This document shows, in pieces, positions 1 to 7,469 of a DNA stretch of 64,000 bases. The DNA is taken from the NCBI GenBank assembly GCA_002786915.1, contig PCUV01000060.1, positions 62,001 to 126,000 on the forward strand. The letters run 5' to 3'. Made by a program: the position numbers and the translations under genes. The stretch is from Comamonadaceae bacterium CG12_big_fil_rev_8_21_14_0_65_59_15. GTDB lineage: Bacteria > Pseudomonadota > Gammaproteobacteria > Burkholderiales > Burkholderiaceae_C. The notes under the pieces are model-generated. The model had not been told where the DNA came from. It saw only the letters and a program-made list of their open reading frames with translations, and did no database searches. Each line of letters opens with the position of its first letter. Position 1 is the first letter of the stretch.

Positions 1-1953
1 TGCTTCCAGATTGTCTTGCGCTTGCGCGTCCAGGCGCTCGGTCACCGTGCCGTGGATGTCCAGCGCCACCAGGTCAATGTCACCCAAGCGTACACGTACG
101 CGCGCACCGCGCGGCAAGCCCTGGGCACCGGCCACCGCCAGCACCAGCGGCAACGCGTCGGCGCGCACCAGGTTGTCCTTGAACAGCGTGGCCTCCACCT
201 CGGTGATGCTGTTTTGCTGCACGTATTTCAACACCCAGAACCGTTCCATGGCGTTCTGGAAGCTGTTGTAAGCGCTGTAGGCGGCGTCAAAGCTGGAGAT
301 GATCGAAAACAGCTCGGCGTCCTTGGGTTTGAAGGGCGCGGCCAGCGCGGCGGTTTTGCCGTGGCGCGCGCAGGCAATGATCTGCCACTGGTTGACCAGG
401 TCCACGTAACGGCGCAGCGGCGAGCTGCTCCAGGCGTAGCTTTTCACGCCAATGCCCGCATGCGGCAGCGCCTTGGTGCCCATGCGCACCTTCACGCCCG
501 GGGCCATGCTGGCCTGGCTGCGGTAGATGCCGGGCACGCCCAGCTCGGCCAGCCAACTGCCCCAGGTGCTGTTGGCCAGGATCATCGACTCGGACACGAT
601 CAAGTCCAGCGGCGCGCCGCGCTGGCGCACGCTGATCTGCACCTGCTCGGAGCCGTCGGGTTCGGCCCCGCTCATGTTGAGCAATCGATAGTTGTAGTCG
701 GGCCGGTTAAAGTTCTCTGGTTTGCCGCGCACCACCTCACGCCGGGCCTTGAGTTTCTTGGCCAGACGATATAAAAAAGAGAGCTGATAGCGCTTGTTCA
801 ACAAGGGTTGCGGGTCAATTTCATGCATGAATGCCGGGTCTTCCAGCCACTGCAAAGTAACCACCTCGTCGAGCTGGTCGTGGCGCAGATTGGCCCCGAT
901 GTGCACGCGTTCCAGCAGCGTTTGCGTGGCCTTGATCTCCAGTGTTGACTCGTCGAGCGTGACGTACAGCGACACGGCAGGACAGTCCTGACCTTCCATC
1001 AGCGTGTAGGTTTGCACCACTTCGTCGGGCAGCATGGTCAGTTTGTGGCCCGGCATATAGACGGTGGACAGGCGCGCGCGGCCCAGATGGTCCACCGCGC
1101 TGCCCGGGGCAATGGCCAGGCCTGGCGCGGCGATGTGGATGCCCAGCACCACGCTGCCGCTGCCCAGACCCTGCACCGACAGAGCGTCGTCGATTTCGGT
1201 GGTGGCCGAATCGTCGATGGAAAACGCCCGGGCGTTTGAAAGCGGCAGATCGTCGGTGATGAGTGGCGCCTCTACCTTGGGGAAGCCCGTGCCTTTGGGA
1301 AAGCTTTCCAGCAAAAAACGTTTCCAATGGAACTGGTACGGCGAGTCGATGGCACCGGCTTTGATCAGCAAGTCCAGCGGGCCCAGATGCGTGGCGCGGG
1401 ATGCCTCGACCACCGCCTTGTATTCGGGCGCGTTCTTGTCGGGCTTGAACAAAATCTTGTACAGCTGATCCCGAATCGGCTGCGGGCAGGTACCGGCGCT
1501 GAGCTCTTGCACCCAGGCAGTGATCTGTTGCGCGATGAGCTTTTTCTTTTCAATCGCCGCCAGCGCCTGTGCCAGGATGTCGGGCGCTGCCTTGCGAAAG
1601 CGTCCCTTGCCGGCGCGACGGAAGTAATGTGGCGCCTCGTACAGCGCGAACAACATGCCGGCCTGCTCGGCCAGCGTGGCTTGGGCTGAAAAGTAGTCGC
1701 GTGCCAGATCGGCAAAGCCAAATTCGGCCTCGGGGGCAAATTCCCACGCCAGCTCCAGCTCGACGGTGGCGGCCACAGCTTGCGCTGCGGCGATCAGTGC
1801 GGCGGGCTCGGGTTTTTCAAAACGGATCAGGATGTTGGCGGCTTTGACCTTGACGCGCTTGCCGCTGTCCTGCTCCACCTGCGCCGAAGCGTCGGTTTCA
1901 GACAGCAGCCGCCCCGCCAGGAATTTGCCTGTTTCTTCAAATAAAAGGTACAT
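1..1953 (-). CDS. RNB-domain exoribonuclease (RNase II/R family), 3' end outside window
   Basis: Partial gene: 651 codons are visible and the C-terminus runs off the left edge. The RNB family degrades RNA from 3' to 5' in the cytoplasm. The catalytic acidic motif is seen at about residues 243-257 (AFSIDDSATTEIDDAL), where the spaced Asp residues bind magnesium. A second family motif, SPLRRYVDLVNQW, lies near residue 507. The N-terminal ~230 residues are helical and do not show an obvious cold-shock domain. The start is the ATG whose complement is at 1951-1953 (MYLLFEETGKF), because a longer reading adds no family-like sequence. It could be called RNase II or an RNase R relative; the N-terminus does not settle which. 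It is divergent from the higBA pair. Confidence 0.88.
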   Translation of the reverse strand, partial: MYLLFEETGKFLAGRLLSETDASAQVEQDSGKRVKVKAANILIRFEKPEPAALIAAAQAVAATVELELAWEFAPEAEFGFADLARDYFSAQATLAEQAGMLFALYEAPHYFRRAGKGRFRKAAPDILAQALAAIEKKKLIAQQITAWVQELSAGTCPQPIRDQLYKILFKPDKNAPEYKAVVEASRATHLGPLDLLIKAGAIDSPYQFHWKRFLLESFPKGTGFPKVEAPLITDDLPLSNARAFSIDDSATTEIDDALSVQGLGSGSVVLGIHIAAPGLAIAPGSAVDHLGRARLSTVYMPGHKLTMLPDEVVQTYTLMEGQDCPAVSLYVTLDESTLEIKATQTLLERVHIGANLRHDQLDEVVTLQWLEDPAFMHEIDPQPLLNKRYQLSFLYRLAKKLKARREVVRGKPENFNRPDYNYRLLNMSGAEPDGSEQVQISVRQRGAPLDLIVSESMILANSTWGSWLAELGVPGIYRSQASMAPGVKVRMGTKALPHAGIGVKSYAWSSSPLRRYVDLVNQWQIIACARHGKTAALAAPFKPKDAELFSIISSFDAAYSAYNSFQNAMERFWVLKYVQQNSITEVEATLFKDNLVRADALPLVLAVAGAQGLPRGARVRVRLGDIDLVALDIHGTVTERLDAQAQDNLEA

Positions 1954-2016
1954 CCGGGCATTGTCCCATGGGTGATCCGGCCGGGCGTCAGGCGGAAAAT
2001 TGGACAAGGCGAATAC

Positions 2017-2044
2017 TTGCATCCACATATCATTTTGATATGAT
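2017..2044 (+). promoter_or_regulatory. higBA promoter with overlapping palindromic operator
   Basis: A -35-like TTGCAT (2017-2022) and a -10-like TATGAT (2039-2044) are 16 nt apart. Between and over them lies a perfect inverted repeat, CATATCA-TTT-TGATATG (2026-2042). Antitoxins of the HigA type usually bind such palindromes to repress their own operon. The site ends 8 nt before the higB start. The promoter call is inference from sequence only. Confidence 0.55.
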
Positions 2045-2050
2045 GCGTTT

Positions 2051-2353
2051 GTGCATATCGTCTCCATCAAAATGCTTCGCGCCTTCTGGCAAAAGCACCC
2101 AGAGGCCGAGAGTGTTTTGCGTGAATGGCACTCGGTGGTTGAGCACGTTGCGTTCAGAGACTTCCATCATGTGCTGGAATTTTTCAACTCCGCAGACTAT
2201 GTGCCACCTTACACCGTCTTCAATGTTGGCGGCAACAACTATCGTCTGGTGGTCATTGTTCGTTACAGGTTCAAGAAGGTGTTCGTGCAGAACGTGATGA
2301 CGCATCGGGAATACGACGACTGGAACAAGCTTTACCGGAAAGGGAAGGTCTAA
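2051..2353 (+). CDS. higB: HigB-type mRNA interferase toxin
   Basis: 100 residues, the usual size for HigB toxins (RelE superfamily), which cut mRNA on the ribosome. Family features seen: the N-terminal 'LRAFWQKHPEAES' stretch, the central 'FNVGGNNYRLVVIVRYRFKKVFV' beta-strand region with its basic residues, and the C-terminal 'THREYDDW'. It is followed after 2 nt by the antitoxin gene, the toxin-first order typical of higBA. A palindrome sits just upstream. An internal ATG at 2069 is possible, but the 2051 start matches family length. Confidence 0.9.
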   Translation: MHIVSIKMLRAFWQKHPEAESVLREWHSVVEHVAFRDFHHVLEFFNSADYVPPYTVFNVGGNNYRLVVIVRYRFKKVFVQNVMTHREYDDWNKLYRKGKV

Positions 2354-2355
2354 TC

Positions 2356-2784
2356 ATGCAGGCTGCACTTGCACAAATCGATATTCAAGCCCTGCAAGCC
2401 TCTTGGCAGGCGTTCGACACCATGGCGAACCTGCGCCCCATCCGCAGCGAGATGGAGTACGACCGAATGGTCGCTTTGATGAATTCGCTATTGGAGTTGG
2501 CAGGGGATGACGAAGACCATCCGCTGTCGGGTTTGCTTGAACTGGTTGGCGATCTGGTGTCCCGGTACGAAAAGGAGCATCTCGCGATCGAACCCGCGAG
2601 TCCGCATGACGCCCTGCGGTTCTTGATGCAGGCTCGCGGCATCAAGCAAAATGATCTCTCAGCCATTGTTCCCCAGAGCAATCTGTCATCAATTCTGGCC
2701 GGGAAGCGAAAGATCAGTGCAACCATGGCGGGTAAATTGGGCAAGTTTTTCGGCATCAGCCCGGCCATCTTCGTGCCGACGTAA
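2356..2784 (+). CDS. higA: HigA-type antitoxin with C-terminal HTH
   Basis: 142 residues. The C-terminal part (about 88-142) holds a Xre-type helix-turn-helix: 'ALRFLMQARGIKQNDL' followed by 'SNLSSILAGKRKISATMAGKLGKFFG'. The N-terminal half is acidic and helical and probably contacts the toxin. This is the HigA family: it neutralises HigB and represses the operon, presumably through the palindrome at 2026-2042. The 2-nt gap from higB implies one transcript and coupled translation. The unit looks complete, with no frameshift in either gene. Confidence 0.88.
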   Translation: MQAALAQIDIQALQASWQAFDTMANLRPIRSEMEYDRMVALMNSLLELAGDDEDHPLSGLLELVGDLVSRYEKEHLAIEPASPHDALRFLMQARGIKQNDLSAIVPQSNLSSILAGKRKISATMAGKLGKFFGISPAIFVPT

Positions 2785-2791
2785 TTTTGTT

Positions 2792-3136
2792 TTAGTCCTC
2801 AAACAGCCCCGCCTGCTCCGCACCCTTGGTAAACACCGACGGCAGTTTTTGCGGCGCCTTGATGCGCACTTGCTTGTTGACGTTCATGCGCCCGAACACC
2901 ACCTCAATGTCAGCGACGGTCACGCCAAACAGGGGCGCCAGAAAGCGCACCATGTGGTCGGTGGCCTTGCCCCCCACGGGCTTGGCGGCCACGCTCACCT
3001 TGAGCTGCTGGCCGTAGGGTTTGCCGATGGCGTCCTTGCTGGCGTTGGGTTTGCCCAGGATGTTGAACACCAGCGTGTCGCCGTCCCAGCCAAAAAAACT
3101 GCCGTCCTGAATGAATTTGCCTTTGTCGCGTGCCAT
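2792..3136 (-). CDS. DUF167/YggU family protein
   Basis: 114 residues from the ATG at 3136 (MARDKGKFIQDGSFF). It matches the small YggU/DUF167 fold: 'LVFNILGKPNASKDAIGKPYGQQLKVSV', then a variant of the family's APPVDGKAN motif reading 'AAKPVGGKATDHM', then 'VVFGRMNVNKQVRIKAP'. The biochemical function of the family is not established. A start at 3166 would add ten residues upstream of the family's usual beginning, so the later ATG was preferred. It converges with higA, with 7 nt between the stops. Nothing suggests it belongs to the toxin-antitoxin unit. Confidence 0.8.
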   Translation of the reverse strand: MARDKGKFIQDGSFFGWDGDTLVFNILGKPNASKDAIGKPYGQQLKVSVAAKPVGGKATDHMVRFLAPLFGVTVADIEVVFGRMNVNKQVRIKAPQKLPSVFTKGAEQAGLFED

Positions 3137-3199
3137 GGCCCGATCATATCGGCCTCGTACACTCAACCATCTGAAACAACTTTTTGCTTAGCCTGCACC

Positions 3200-3553
3200 A
3201 TGACCACATCGACTTTGCCCGCCTGCCCGCAATGCACACTTGAAAACACCTACCCCGACGGCGACAACTACGTCTGCCCGGACTGCGGCTTTGAGTGGCC
3301 GCAAGCAGCGACTGCCGATGCTACAGGTGATGACGCGCGCGTGGTGAAAGATTCCAACGGCAATGTGCTGGCTACCGGCGACACAATGATTTTGATCAAA
3401 GACCTGAAAGTCAAGGGCTCGTCGATCGTGCTCAAAAAAGGCACCAAAATCAAGAACATCCGCCTGCCCGACGGTGCGGGCGACCATGAAGTGGACTGCA
3501 AGACCGACCAGGGCGTCTTCATGCTCAAGGCTGAGTTCATGAAAAAGGCCTGA
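3200..3553 (+). CDS. zinc-ribbon protein of the PhnA/YjdM family
   Basis: 117 residues. The N-terminus carries a zinc ribbon with two Cys pairs (ACPQC and VCPDC, near residues 9-12 and 26-29). The C-terminal ~65 residues form the PhnA domain (VKDSNGNVLATGDTMILIKDLKVKG, then KKGTKIKNIRL). Despite the historical 'alkylphosphonate utilisation' name, this family is not a proven phosphonate enzyme and its role is unknown. The start follows the AT-rich leader after the divergent YggU gene; any longer reading lacks homology. The next gene begins 39 nt downstream and may be co-transcribed. Confidence 0.85.
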   Translation: MTTSTLPACPQCTLENTYPDGDNYVCPDCGFEWPQAATADATGDDARVVKDSNGNVLATGDTMILIKDLKVKGSSIVLKKGTKIKNIRLPDGAGDHEVDCKTDQGVFMLKAEFMKKA

Positions 3554-3592
3554 GCGCGCCTGCCAACCCGAACCGTGACCGGAGTGACCGCC

Positions 3593-4438
3593 ATGAAAAC
3601 CGCCTCTCGTTACTGGGCCGATCTGAGCGCGCGTGATTTTGCCGCGCTGCAAGCCAGTGGTGCCGCCGTGCGCACCATTGCCGTGCTGCCGGTGGCCGCC
3701 ACCGAGCAACATGGCCCACATCTGCCACTAAGTGTCGATACGGTGCTGGTCGATGGCATCGTGGCCGCTGCCGTAAGCCATTTGGATGCCGCCCTGCCGG
3801 TGCTGTTTTTGCCCACGCAAGCGGTGGGCCTGAGCGTGGAGCACGCGCGCTTTGGCGGTACGCTGACGCTGAAAAACGAAACCATATTGCGCTTGTGGAG
3901 CGACATCGGCGAATCGGTGGCCGCGGCAGGTGTCAAAAAGCTGCTGATTTTCAACACGCATGGCGGCAATGTCGGCGTGATGGACCTGGTGGCGCGCGAC
4001 CTGCGCGCCCGGCTGGATATGCTGGTCTATAGCGCGAGCTGGTTCAACCTGCCCTTGTACGATGAACACGAGCAAGACGTCAGCGCGCTGTTTGACGCCA
4101 GCGAACATCGTTTTGGCATCCACGCAGGAGACATTGAAACGTCGATGATGCTGGCGCTCGACGCCAAGCACGTGGCGATGCAGCACGCGCAGGACTTTGA
4201 CTCTACTTCACGCCAGCGCGCCGAGCGCTTTGCCATTCTGGGTAACGGCAAAAGCGCCAAACTGGGCTGGCAGATGCAAGACATCAACCCGGCGGGTGCG
4301 GCCGGTAACGCCAGCGCCGCCAGCGCGGACAAGGGGCGCGCGGTGGTGGCGGCGGCCGGGCGTGCGCTGGCACGCTTGCTGGCAGAAATCGACCAACTTC
4401 CGCCAGAAACATTGGTTGCGCGGCCAAGTCAGGATTAA
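3593..4438 (+). CDS. creatininase-family amidohydrolase
   Basis: 281 residues. Family motifs seen: 'ATEQHGPHLPLSVDT' near residue 37 (metal ligands), 'FNTHGGNVGVM' near residue 121, and 'HAGDIETSMM' near residue 177. These zinc- or manganese-dependent enzymes open cyclic amides (creatinine, or formamides in cofactor pathways); the substrate here cannot be told from sequence. The ATG at 3593 is preceded by GGAG (3581-3584) at a good distance; a GTG at 3575 is the alternative. A palindromic repeat begins shortly after the stop. Confidence 0.85.
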   Translation: MKTASRYWADLSARDFAALQASGAAVRTIAVLPVAATEQHGPHLPLSVDTVLVDGIVAAAVSHLDAALPVLFLPTQAVGLSVEHARFGGTLTLKNETILRLWSDIGESVAAAGVKKLLIFNTHGGNVGVMDLVARDLRARLDMLVYSASWFNLPLYDEHEQDVSALFDASEHRFGIHAGDIETSMMLALDAKHVAMQHAQDFDSTSRQRAERFAILGNGKSAKLGWQMQDINPAGAAGNASAASADKGRAVVAAAGRALARLLAEIDQLPPETLVARPSQD

Positions 4439-4494
4439 CCGACATGGCCCGAGAGCCGCCCCGCAGGTTGGCATACAGATCATTGCTATCAGCC

Positions 4495-4584
4495 GCAGAA
4501 ATGGGGTCAGAGCCCAATTCGGCACACCTGCCTCAGGCAAGTTCAAAGACTTTGCACCGAATTAGGATCCGACCCCATTTCTGC
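4495..4584. repeat. REP/MITE-like imperfect palindrome
   Basis: Two 28-nt arms (4495-4522 and 4557-4584) are inverted copies with 3 mismatches, around a 34-nt centre. The arm core GGGGTCAGAGCCCAATT resembles palindromes that flank REP-associated tyrosine transposases in proteobacteria (recalled, not searched). No transposase is present. It lies between the creatininase and EamA genes. Confidence 0.65.
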
Positions 4585-4628
4585 TACCGCCTGCGCAAAA
4601 AAAACCGTTGCCGGGTTCTGGTGTTTCA

Positions 4629-5522
4629 ATGAATCCGTATGACTTGTTTGCGCTGGGCGCTGCGGCCTGCTGGGCTGTGGGCAGCGTCATGTCGGTCACG
4701 CCGTCGCGCCACCTGGGTGCGTTTGCCTTTACCCGCTGGCGCATGGCGATGGTGGCGGTGATGCTGTGGGCGGTGGTAGCGGTGCAGGGTAGTTGGACTA
4801 CGTTTGATGCGCACGCCTGGGGCGTCATGGCCGCCAGCGGCCTGGTGGGTATCTTTATTGGTGACACGGCCTTGTTTTCTGCCATTAACCGGCTCGGGCC
4901 GCGCCGCGCCGGGGTGTTGTTTGCCACCCATGCGGCTTTCAGCGCGGCGCTGGGCTTTGCCTTTTTGGGCGAGCGCATGAGCCTACAGGCCTTTGTCGGC
5001 GCGGTGCTGACGCTGGCGGGCGTGATGGCCGCCATGGCGTTGGGGCGCCATAAGGACGAAACGCACGCCTGGGAGGCTGACCGTGGCCACGTCGGCTGGG
5101 GCGTGGCACTGGCGCTGGTGGCCGCGCTGTGCCAGGCGGTCGGCTCGCTGATTGCCAAGCCAGTGATGGCGCAGCAGGTGGACCCGGTGATGGCGTCTGC
5201 CGTGCGTGTGACCATCGCTACGGCCGCGCATGGTGTGCTGCTGTTGACCGGTTTTGCCGCAGCGCGCGCCACCCAGGCCCCCACCGTACGCGTGCTGGGG
5301 CAGACCGCCCTCAACGGTTTCATCGCCATGGGCATTGGAATGACGCTGGTGCTGCTGGCGCTGGAAAAGGGCGACGTGGGCATGGTGGCTATCTTGTCGT
5401 CAGTGTCTCCCATTTTGGTGCTGCCGCTGCTGTGGCTGCAACTGCGCCGTGCGCCCGCGCCGGGGGCGTGGATTGGTGCGGCGCTGACGGTGCTGGGTAC
5501 TGGGCTGATTTTGTGGAGATAA
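4629..5522 (+). CDS. EamA/DMT-family membrane transporter
   Basis: 297 residues of mostly hydrophobic sequence with about ten membrane helices in two EamA repeats. The first repeat starts at 'MNPYDLFALGAAACWAVGSV' and the second near residue 155 after a charged loop (KDETHAWEADRGH). DMT-superfamily members export or import small metabolites through the inner membrane; no substrate can be assigned. The ATG at 4629 was chosen because it places the first helix at the N-terminus; 4608 is possible. GGGTCAGA-type inverted repeats flank the gene (4495-4584 and 5533-5569), which may mean it was carried in as a unit. Confidence 0.82.
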   Translation: MNPYDLFALGAAACWAVGSVMSVTPSRHLGAFAFTRWRMAMVAVMLWAVVAVQGSWTTFDAHAWGVMAASGLVGIFIGDTALFSAINRLGPRRAGVLFATHAAFSAALGFAFLGERMSLQAFVGAVLTLAGVMAAMALGRHKDETHAWEADRGHVGWGVALALVAALCQAVGSLIAKPVMAQQVDPVMASAVRVTIATAAHGVLLLTGFAAARATQAPTVRVLGQTALNGFIAMGIGMTLVLLALEKGDVGMVAILSSVSPILVLPLLWLQLRRAPAPGAWIGAALTVLGTGLILWR

Positions 5523-5532
5523 GCAGGATTGC

Positions 5533-5569
5533 GGGTCAGACCACTCACGCCAGCGATGTGCTCTGACCC
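5533..5569. repeat. short GGGTCAGA inverted repeat
   Basis: GGGTCAGA (5533-5540) and TCTGACCC (5562-5569) form an inverted repeat around a 21-nt loop. The arm word also occurs inside the larger palindrome at 4495-4584, on the other side of the EamA gene. It may act as a terminator-like hairpin, but no T-run follows. Confidence 0.5.
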
Positions 5570-5600
5570 CAACTGATTAGAAAGCAACCTCTAACTTTTT

Positions 5601-5674
5601 TGCTGCATTGCAACAAAAAACACTTGTCAGCACTTGAATCATCCCTATAATTCGTTCCATGCTGCACTGCAACA
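5601..5674 (+). promoter_or_regulatory. phasin promoter flanked by two operator-like repeats
   Basis: A strong sigma-70 promoter is visible: TTGTCA (5624-5629), 16-nt spacer, TATAAT (5646-5651). A 15-nt motif, TGCTGCAYTGCAACA, occurs twice, at 5601-5615 (upstream of -35) and 5660-5674 (at or just after the expected start point). The copies are 59 nt apart and differ at one base. The regulator PhaR of PHA producers binds TGC-rich palindromic sites at phasin promoters, so these are candidate PhaR operators. That link is inference. Confidence 0.6.
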
Positions 5675-5729
5675 TAAAGCAACGGATGCAGCTAATCAGT
5701 CCCATAACCCTTTTTTGAAAGTTCGCATC

Positions 5730-6275
5730 ATGTACATCACCGTTGACCAAATCACTGCTTCCACCAAAGCCAACTTCGACACCGCCAAGAGCCTGTCCAG
5801 CAAAACCTTTGCCGGTTTTGAAAAGCTGGTGGAACTGAACCTGGCCGCTTCCAAGGCGCTGCTGACCGAATCGTTTACCAACGCGCAAGCGCTGCTGGGT
5901 GCCAAAGACGTGCAGCAAGTGCTGGCATTGCAAACTGGCCTGTTCGCTCCCGTGGCTGAAAAGGCTGCTGCCTACGGCCGCCACGTGTACGGCATCGCTG
6001 TTGAAACCAGCGCCGAGTACACCAAGGCGTTTGAAGGCAAGGCTGCTGAAGGCCAAAAGGCTTTCAACCAGGTGATCGAGAATGTTTCCAAGAACGCTCC
6101 CGCTGGCACCGAGTCTGCGGTCGCTGTCCTGAAGAGCGCCCTGGCTTCGAGCCAAAGCGCCATCGAATCGGCTCAAAGCGCCGCCAAGCAAGCGCTGGCC
6201 ATGGCTGAAAGCAATGTTTCTGCCGTGACCGAGCAAGCTATCAAAGTTGCTGCTACCGTGGGCAAGAAGGCCTGA
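5730..6275 (+). CDS. phaP: phasin family protein (PHA granule-associated)
   Basis: 181 residues, soluble, Ala/Lys-rich and helical, with no signal peptide. It matches the phasin_2 family: 'FDTAKSLSSKTFAGFEKLVELNLAASKALLTES' in the first third and an Ala-rich amphipathic C-terminus ending KKA. Phasins coat polyhydroxyalkanoate granules in the cytoplasm and limit their size. The start at 5730 (MYITVDQITA) is the usual family start. The gene is monocistronic: it has its own strong promoter with repeated operator-like sites, and a clean terminator follows at 6316-6345. Its presence implies a PHA synthase elsewhere in the genome. Confidence 0.92.
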   Translation: MYITVDQITASTKANFDTAKSLSSKTFAGFEKLVELNLAASKALLTESFTNAQALLGAKDVQQVLALQTGLFAPVAEKAAAYGRHVYGIAVETSAEYTKAFEGKAAEGQKAFNQVIENVSKNAPAGTESAVAVLKSALASSQSAIESAQSAAKQALAMAESNVSAVTEQAIKVAATVGKKA

Positions 6276-6315
6276 GCCTTTCGCAACGATCGCAAAAACA
6301 GTCTTCGGACTGCGC

Positions 6316-6345
6316 AAAAAAAGCACCTTCGGGTGCTTTTTTTTG
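6316..6345 (+). terminator. rho-independent terminator of the phasin gene
   Basis: Stem AGCACC (6322-6327), loop TTCG, stem GGTGCT (6332-6337), followed by a run of T. An A-run precedes it, so it could work in both directions. It separates the phasin gene from the cytochrome cluster. Confidence 0.9.
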
Positions 6346-6389
6346 GGCCAACCAACGGATACGGGCCAAACCAGCTTTCTCAGAGCCGG

Positions 6390-6403
6390 TTGATCAAGAT
6401 CAA
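6390..6403 (+). promoter_or_regulatory. perfect FNR/ANR-type binding site
   Basis: TTGATCAAGATCAA is an exact match to the TTGAT-N4-ATCAA consensus of FNR-class oxygen sensors. Its centre (6396.5) is about 60 nt before the start point predicted from the promoter at 6421-6449, close to the -61.5 position of class I FNR activation. It is the only perfect match noticed in the window and sits in front of the cytochrome operon. Confidence 0.7.
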
Positions 6404-6420
6404 ACTTTGCCGAATAGTTT

Positions 6421-6449
6421 TTGTCCAGACCGCTTGCTCGGCTTTATGC
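6421..6449 (+). promoter_or_regulatory. candidate promoter of the mtrA operon
   Basis: TTGTCC (6421-6426) and TATGCT (6444-6449) are 17 nt apart. Transcription would start near 6456, giving a ~70-nt leader before the mtrA ATG at 6528. The FNR-type site lies at a suitable activating distance. Moderate consensus match, as expected for an activated promoter. Confidence 0.5.
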
Positions 6450-6527
6450 TCGCGCACTGCAACGGGCTTGGGTGTGTGCATGAGTCGTTTGCTGCGGTCG
6501 ATCGGAACAATTTTTCATGGAGTCAAG

Positions 6528-7451
6528 ATGCGAATCAAGTATCTGCTGGCCATTGCCAGCTTGGTTCTACTCAACCCGCTGAGTACCACCTGGGCTGCGG
6601 CACCCGTTGGAGCGGCGGTGTGCGTTAAATGTCATGACGCCGAAGAGCGTCCTGACAACAGCAAGACCGCGCACGGTTTCAGTACCGACAAGCGCGTACC
6701 CGATTGCATCTCGTGCCACGGTGCCAGTGACAACCACGCCAATAACCGACGCCAGCCCGGCGTCAAGGGGCGTCCGCAGCCCGACATCCTGTTTGGCAAA
6801 ACTTCCAAAACCCCAGCGCACCAGCGCACTGAAGCCTGCCTGACCTGCCACACCAAAGACGCCAAGCGCGCGCTGTGGTCGGGTAGCCAGCATGAGGCGG
6901 CAGATGTCTCGTGCGACGCGTGCCACAAAAACCACGACAACCAGGACAAGGTGCGCAACCGCGCCAGCCAACCCGAGGTTTGCTACAGCTGCCACAAAGA
7001 ACAACGCAGCCAGATGAACAAAGCCTCGCACCACCCGGTGGCTGAAGGCAAAATGGCCTGCTCTGACTGCCACAACCCGCACGGCTCGGCTGGCCCCAAG
7101 CTGCTCAAACGCGACAGTGTCAACGACACCTGCTACACCTGCCACGCCGAAAAACGCGGCCCCTTTGTGCACCCGCACGACCCGGTGGCAGACAACTGCA
7201 GCAATTGCCACGTAGCCCACGGCAGCAACACATCAGCCATGCTCACCCTGCGCGCGCCGTTGCTGTGCCAGCAATGCCATTCCACCTCGCACACACCTGC
7301 TTCTGACATCGGCGTCCTCACCGGTGGCACTCCTGCGCTGAACAGTGCTGGCATGTGGCAAGGCCGCAGCTGCCTGAATTGCCACACCCAGGTGCACGGC
7401 TCCAACAACCCCTCCACCACGCTGATGCCCGCCCAGCGCCTGATGCGTTAA
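6528..7451 (+). CDS. mtrA: MtrA/DmsE-family periplasmic decaheme c-type cytochrome
   Basis: 307 residues. A signal peptide (MRIKYLLAIASLVLLN... ending near TTWA) is followed by exactly ten CXXCH motifs: CVKCH, CISCH, CLTCH, CDACH, CYSCH, CSDCH, CYTCH, CSNCH, CQQCH and CLNCH, from about residue 31 to 283. Size, heme number and 'TCYTCHAEKRGPF'-type spacing fit MtrA/DmsE. In Shewanella this protein sits inside the MtrB barrel and passes electrons from the periplasm across the outer membrane. The ATG at 6528 has GGAG at 6519-6522; an ATG at 6480 would add 16 non-signal residues. It is followed after 18 nt by the barrel gene. Regulation is probably anaerobic through the site at 6390. Confidence 0.93.
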   Translation: MRIKYLLAIASLVLLNPLSTTWAAAPVGAAVCVKCHDAEERPDNSKTAHGFSTDKRVPDCISCHGASDNHANNRRQPGVKGRPQPDILFGKTSKTPAHQRTEACLTCHTKDAKRALWSGSQHEAADVSCDACHKNHDNQDKVRNRASQPEVCYSCHKEQRSQMNKASHHPVAEGKMACSDCHNPHGSAGPKLLKRDSVNDTCYTCHAEKRGPFVHPHDPVADNCSNCHVAHGSNTSAMLTLRAPLLCQQCHSTSHTPASDIGVLTGGTPALNSAGMWQGRSCLNCHTQVHGSNNPSTTLMPAQRLMR

Positions 7452-7469
7452 TTTACCGGGAGCAAAAAA

